DNA of 64,000 nucleotides from Polysphondylium violaceum (taxonomy: Eukaryota > Evosea > Eumycetozoa > Dictyosteliales > Dictyosteliaceae). Both the position numbers and the translations under genes were made by a program. The stretch is taken from NCBI GenBank assembly GCA_000277445.1, contig AJWJ01000061.1, positions 1 through 64,000 of the forward strand. Direction: 5' to 3'. Positions 58,588 through 64,000 of the stretch are shown here, piece by piece; position 1 is the stretch's first letter; each line of letters starts with the position of its first letter. The notes beneath the pieces were generated by a model, which saw nothing but the letters and a program-made list of their open reading frames with translations, was not told where the DNA came from and did not search any database.

Positions 58588-61500
58588 AATTTGAATAAAA
58601 ATGATTTCGATTTATTAAATTAAAATAGATTTATTACATCGATCAAACACTCATCTTTGTGCAATCCTATTAAGAGCTGAAATTAATTCATGGGGGAACT
58701 TTGGATGAAAACAATAGCGTTACCTTGTTCTGGTTCAATTCTTATAATAAATATTACTATATATCACCTTATGATATAGAAACATAAATGTGATTAGTAC
58801 CCTTGGACTAAGATGCTTTTGTTTAAACCTGGGTGCCTATTCTGAGATATGAGCTGATCGAAATTATGAATCTGAATCTCAAAAAAGATCTCCAACGATT
58901 TGCAAAAGTTTTTAAATATATTTTATTTTTTTTTTATTTTTTTTTTTTGATATTTTTAATTTGAATGAGTGGGCAGTTACAAATCAAGCGTCCGCAGTGG
59001 ATAATATTGTTAATCTCTGGCCCCACTGTAAAATTGTATATAACGCATTATTATTATTACTACACATTAAACAAGTTTATTACATCGATTGATTATAATT
59101 ATCATTCTATTGGGTATGAATATATTTTAAAACACATGATCGAATCTTGTTCTTTTTTTTTTTTCTTTTTTTTTTTTCTTTCCCCCAATGCAAGTGCGAT
59201 TTAAAGGGGTGGTGTGTTTGTGATGGTATTTCAATTTTACACACTTATGTTCACACACCACACACACTATAAACAACATCATATCGATTGAGAAACATCT
59301 AGTACACACACACACGCACACACAACATGCGCACAATGAGATATTAAGTATTATACAATATACTCTTGTCTCACATATTTAATAATTTGTACCTCTACAT
59401 CTTATATTTAACACCTTTGGTGCGATAATAATTGGTGTGTGTGGATGTATATCTGTATATATACTATATGATCACATCTATCTATATATGTGTTACACAT
59501 CTACTCAGGGGTGTGTGATAATGTCGAATTGGGAGGTTGCTGAAAAAAGAGTTGTGATGTACATCACCATAAACATTCACACCCCAACCACAAAAGATAG
59601 GGATTCACCATCCAAAGATGCAACGAGTAGAGAAAAAAAGCCAAAAAATAGCAACAAAAAAAAAAATAAGTAAAAAAAAAAGCAAAGAAAAGACAATTGT
59701 TGGTATCTTGGAAAGAATTAAATTTAAATCATTCTTTGATTAGTAGTAGTGCACCAAACACTTATTATTATTCATAATAATAGTTTATTTTTACTTTATA
59801 TTATTTATTTTAATATTGCAGCTTTTGTGTATTTTTAAAAGTATATTTGATTGACACGAAAACACCAACATACATATAAAACAAAATGTAACAAATCAAG
59901 CTACAGCCTTTTACTCTTACTCATTATATTCTTGTTGAATTATCTCCATTCCAAAACAACAACCAACAACAACAACAACACAATAACAACAATAAAAAGG
60001 AAATATCCAACACACAAATATGTACACTACATATACCAATATGCACCACTTATAAAATTTAATTTCCTTTCTCTCTTTATCTTTAAACACAGCAGTATAT
60101 TATTTGATAATCACAAAATCATACAGCGCCCACTCACACCCACCACCACCACACTGATAAGGATGTTTTTTATTATTATTCCATTAAATGCACCACCACT
60201 CATTACTAGTAATGGTATCTTGTGAGCAGATTCTACCACCACCTAATTAATTCTTCACCACCCACAGAGGTATTGCTATTTTTGAGAGTTAAATTCTGCA
60301 TTATCATCAATCAATTATTGTGTTGTTGTTGTTGTTGTTGTTGTTGACTCTTTATAGTGTTATTGGTTAATTAAGCATACCATCATCTTACCTATATTCC
60401 AAAAACAACATCAAATATTTTATCACAATCATTTCTTTTTTTTTTTTTTTCTATTTTAAAATTGTTTTCTCTAGTATTAATCATCTCACATCATCATCAT
60501 CAAATAAAACCAACATTAACTACAATAACAAAAACAACAATATATCATATAATTATTGATTTCATTTCATTATTATTACTGTAATGTTTTTTATTTGTTG
60601 TCCTGCATTAATTAAAGGCTTACTTTTGTGATTAAAATTTTAAATTATTTTAATTAAATTTAAAAACAATAACACCAAACAAACATATATCATCATAATT
60701 ATCATCATCACAATCGTCCAAGTTAACCATCATCATATACATCATTAAAACATCATAATAATTAATAATATTCATAATATTAATATTTTTCTCAATTACC
60801 AATATTGTAGTCGTAGTAATTAGATAAATAATTTATTTTTAATCATTGAGTAGTTTCAGTGCAGTTCAAATTAGATCTTGATTTCACCACCACACTCAAT
60901 TCGGATATAATCAAACAAAAGTAATCAATAACAACGCGTATATCATACCCAAAAGAGTACCTTTGCAGTGGATTTAGGGATTAAAAAGTCAAATAATTAT
61001 TTTTGATCAATCAATCACATCTAGCAGTATTTGTTGTATTAGTAAAAGAGAAAAGAATAGGATTGGATAGAGTATTATTTATTATCACCACCCTATTTCT
61101 CATCCACACAGATATTTGATTTTGTTGTAGTAGATCAGCATAGCATTAATATTATCATCTATATTATTATAATAGACAACATCACATCTTTGATCTAGGA
61201 ATTACCAACTCTAGCAGTGCTTTTGTTTTTGTATCAAAAAATATTTATTTTCATCGTCACCACACTACAATAAGCAAAAAATTATTTATTGTCTCCACCC
61301 CCACATCACCCCCCCACTCTATCACATATATTCCATATAAAGCACCACACATATATGTGTTGTATTTAGCAATAACAACCACCACCAAACTTCAATATAT
61401 TTGTACTATAAACTTATCGCCATACAATAATCACATATACATATTAATACACCACACAATAATACCTTGTATACCCTTCCCCCAAATCAACACACACATA

Positions 61501-61610
61501 CAAATATAGATAATATAATAGTAAACTACTAAAATAATAGTAGAAAGTAAAAAAAGGATAATAGTAAAAACAACAACAACACTATATAAATTCATATACC
61601 GATATCAATA
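58588..61610. promoter_or_regulatory. Three-kilobase non-coding region upstream of the PH-domain gene
   Basis: Unusually long for this compact genome. It contains CA/CACA runs (near 59260-59330), a GTT run of 25 bases (60322-60346), CAA and CCA-rich tracts and many ATT/CAT stretches. A small frame at 59521-59673 (MSNWEVAEKRVVMYITI...) ends in poly-Lys and is only a weak candidate. The second half, AAC/CAA/CCACC-rich and T-poor, looks like a long promoter and 5' leader. No tRNA or known RNA is recognised. Confidence 0.4.
61583..61591 (+). promoter_or_regulatory. TATA-like element
   Basis: TATATAAAT lies 28 bases before the ATG at 61611. The short distance leaves little room for a leader, so it may not be the working TATA box. 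Confidence 0.3.
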
Positions 61611-62169
61611 ATGCCACCCCCACCAATAACACTTACACCACCCCCACCCCCCATGCCTTCACATGGTAGTGGTTCAAATCTCAATTCTTCACCATTCTTT
61701 CCATCTAAAAACAATCCGCAACAACAAGAATTTTTAGAAAGTATCAAAGCAGGAATTAATAAGAGAAACAGTCTTGGCAATCCTCTATATCAATCACCAA
61801 TTCAAAGTAGCAGTAGTGGTAGCAGTAATATAAATAATAATCTTTCACCAGATACATTGGAAAAGAAGCCTTCTCCCTTATCATCATCAATATCGATATC
61901 AGTATCACCTCCACCATCACCACCACCTCAGCTTAGAATAGAAAAAGAAAAATCAAGTAAAAAGGATAAATCAAAAAAAGATAAAGAGAAATCATCTCCT
62001 TCATCATCATTTTTATCATTATCATCTAGTAGCAATAGTGAAAAACAATCTTCCTCTTCATCACCAATTAGCATTAAATCTGATGATTTACAAGGTGCAC
62101 TTAAAAATCTAAGAAAAACTGTAATTGTCACTAAAAAAACTTCTTTGGTAGTAGAATCAACTGACGAAG
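61611..62169 (+). CDS. Pro/Ser-rich first exon, probably of the PH-domain gene
   Basis: Open from ATG 61611 and ending at the donor GAAG|GTAAGT (62169/62170). Beyond it the frame becomes non-coding in character before stopping at 62279, so an intron is needed. The 186 codons encode a polyproline start (MPPPPITLTPPPPP), a stretch EFLESIKAGINKR resembling a WH2 actin-binding helix, Ser-rich linkers with SPPPSPPP, a Lys/Asp/Ser block (KDKSKKDKEKSS) and DLQGALKNLRKTVIVTKK. Exon phase is 1, which matches an acceptor at 63480-63481 (CCAG|GTATATC) leading into the PH domain, with a TACTAAAA branch-like site 20-30 bases before it. That predicts a 1.3 kb intron, very long for this organism; two separate genes are the alternative. 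Polyproline and WH2-like parts suggest a cytoskeletal link, which is inference. Confidence 0.55.
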
Positions 62170-63481
62170 GTAAGTTTAATATTGTATTAATATTATCCTA
62201 TCATTATTCCTATTATTTGAAAAATGACTATAATCAAATATATCACCGACTGTGCACTGGGTGGTGTGTAGTCGTATAAATCCTCCTATTACATTTTTAC
62301 CCAGTACAGTAGTGTAGTAATAATAGTTTATAGAGTAGGGAAACAGGAATTTGGTTAGTAGTATGATTTTATTACTATCAATTCCTTACCACTCTCCACT
62401 TCTCTTTTTTTTAATCTCACTACATCTCTTATTGTTGTTTTGTGTGTATGTTTCTTGCATTTTTATATTAAATTTCACGTTTGTTATCAATCTTTTTTTC
62501 TTTATCTCTTCCCTCTTGGATAAAAACGCAACACACAGATATCCACAAACTTATAAAACGGATTTAAAAGTACCCTTTTGATCTTTTAAAAGAGATACAC
62601 ACCAAAGAGGAAAAGGAAAAACAAACAAAAAAAAAAAAGTAAACCTTCACCCACTCGCAATCTTTTGCAAATACCTGTACTTGTACATCTGCAAATATAT
62701 ATGGAAAACAATATATATAGAAAAAATATCAAACCACCATCACACACATACAATATCACACACAACACACACTTAAGTTTTTTTATTACTATAAATCATT
62801 AGTATTCATCAACAATACACCATATACACATATGTGTTTTAATAATACCAAGAGATTTAAAATGTGATACAAATTCCACCACTCAGGTTGCCTATTATAT
62901 ACATCACCTTATACCAACAACCCCCCAAATACCACATTTCCTTAATAATAATAATATTATAATGACACCCACACACAACTACCAACCATTAGAATATTAT
63001 TCAATTATTATCATCATATAATATTTTAAAAGAGACAAATAACTCTGTTCAATACAACATCATCAACATCATCACTTTTTATCATATCATATTGTGTGTG
63101 TATGTGTTTGTGTGTGTATCATTCATTAATATTCTTTATTGCTACTTGTTTATTATAATTAATAATAATAATAGTAATAATAATAGTAATTGTTTTCTTT
63201 TTGTTGTTGTTGCTACACACCACTCTCCAAACTCAAACTCATCTTCCCACAAGACCGTGTTAATTCCTCATTTTGGATTTTTTGCTTTTATTATTCTATA
63301 ATACATTACATTACACTATATTATTATTGTTTTTTTTATCACTATGATCCTTTTTTTCCCTTTTATATAGTATATTTATTTTCATTAGGAATAATTGATA
63401 GATAATAATAATTATAGTTGTTGTTATTATATAATAACTCAACCTATTAAATACTAAAAATAAAATCTAAAAAAATGCCAG
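62170..63481 (+). other. Long candidate intron or spacer
   Basis: No supported gene. Contains CA-rich, T-rich and ATT/AAT-rich tracts. If the PH gene starts at its own ATG (63475), this is a promoter; if not, it is a 1,312-base intron with GTAAGT and CCAG ends. Confidence 0.4.
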
Positions 63482-64000
63482 GTATATCTATGGAGGCTCC
63501 AGAGAAAAGGGGATATTTATATATTATGAATCACGAAACACCATATACCTCACCAATTGATAGCAATTGGACTCAAAAATGGTGTGTTTTAAAAGAAGGT
63601 TGTTTATTTGTTTATAAAAGTCCAAAGGTATGTAATAAGAATAATAATTGGTTTTAAAGAGTTTATATTAATACAAGATTTTATATAGGATGAATTTGAA
63701 AGTGAAATTTTATCACTTGATCATGGTTTAGTAAAGGAAAAAGAAATTAAAGATAATTGTTTCCAATTATCAGCTAGTTTAATCTATCACAATAATGAAT
63801 ATTATGATAATGGACCAACTGTAACTAGATATTTAGCTACACCACATTCTGAAGAATTTGAATATTTTGCTTGGATTGTATCACTTAGAGGTGTTATTTT
63901 CTTTTTAAGATCATTAAATAGTTCATCAACTGCTTCTTTATCACCTTCACCAGTTAATGTAAGTTTTATTATATGAACTCTTAATATGATGATCCTTGTA
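63475..64000 (+). CDS. PH-domain protein, 5' part, runs off the window
   Basis: The exons seen are 63475 (or 63482, if spliced from 62169) to 63627 and 63689-63958, followed by a GTAAGT donor; the gene continues beyond 64000. The encoded part is a pleckstrin homology domain: KRGYLYIMNHETPYTSP begins strand 1, NWTQKWCVLKEGCLFVYKSP is the typical R/K-W-x-V-L core, then DEFESEILSLDHGLVKEKEI, CFQLSASLIYHN and a C-terminal helix EEFEYFAWIVSLRGVIFFL with the conserved tryptophan. PH domains bind phosphoinositides or proteins at membranes. What follows the domain cannot be seen, so the protein's class (GAP, GEF, kinase or adaptor) is unknown. The ATG at 63475 sits in an A-rich context that would also suit a real start. 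Confidence 0.75.

Noticed and set aside
59521-59673. Small frame MSNWEVAEKRV... ending in poly-Lys
   Set aside because: Ends in an A-rich tract, with no family recognised; kept only as a weak note inside the spacer entry.
1-64000. Retroelements, DNA transposons, CRISPR arrays or integrated virus genes
   Set aside because: No reverse transcriptase, integrase, transposase or capsid-like frames, no long terminal repeats and no spaced direct repeats were seen in either strand.

Overview
The window is nuclear DNA of a dictyostelid social amoeba. The signs are AT-rich spacers with long A/T runs, short introns (about 50-140 bases) with GTAAGT/GTATGT donors, Asn and Gln runs inside proteins, and FNIP-repeat, dictyostelid-type ankyrin, CBM49 and hssA-like genes. 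Exons are richer in G+C than is usual for D. discoideum, which suggests another dictyostelid lineage, but I cannot name the species. No retroelement, DNA transposon, CRISPR array or prokaryotic operon is visible.

Layout. 1-3.7 kb: tRNA-Glu(TTC), the RNA-binding factor RTRAF and the E2 enzyme Rad6/UBC2, all on the minus strand. 3.7-21.2 kb: one giant gene for midasin (MDN1), the AAA ATPase of 60S ribosome maturation, in five exons. It is whole except for a single-base frame break in an A run of the acidic linker. 21.2-27 kb: two tandem mini-genes of hssA type, a lysosomal acid lipase-like gene and an FNIP-repeat gene. 27-38.2 kb: a 2OG-Fe(II) oxygenase with a long acidic head, an ankyrin-type gene, a small secreted CBM49 protein, an amino-acid permease, and gene debris. 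38.2-52.2 kb: the SCYL2 pseudokinase and mitochondrial GatB from a shared divergent promoter, an F-box/LRR-like protein, an MGME1-like nuclease, 2-methylcitrate dehydratase (PrpD), a signal-peptide-peptidase-like protease and methylmalonyl-CoA mutase. 52.4-58.6 kb: a second ankyrin-type gene and a transportin-3/importin-13 family receptor. 58.6-64 kb: a 3 kb non-coding stretch, then the start of a proline/serine-rich PH-domain gene that runs off the window.

The genes are mostly unrelated housekeeping and lineage-specific genes. Possible functional links are PrpD and methylmalonyl-CoA mutase (two routes for propionyl-CoA, with one gene between them) and RTRAF beside a tRNA gene (in animals RTRAF belongs to the tRNA ligase complex; adjacency here may be chance). 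I found no convincing new multi-gene system. The best leads are the midasin frame break, the hssA-like mini-gene pair, several coding-like fragments in spacers, and two perfect hairpins. Splice sites were placed by hand from GT/AG signals, reading phase and remembered family sequences; no search was run.
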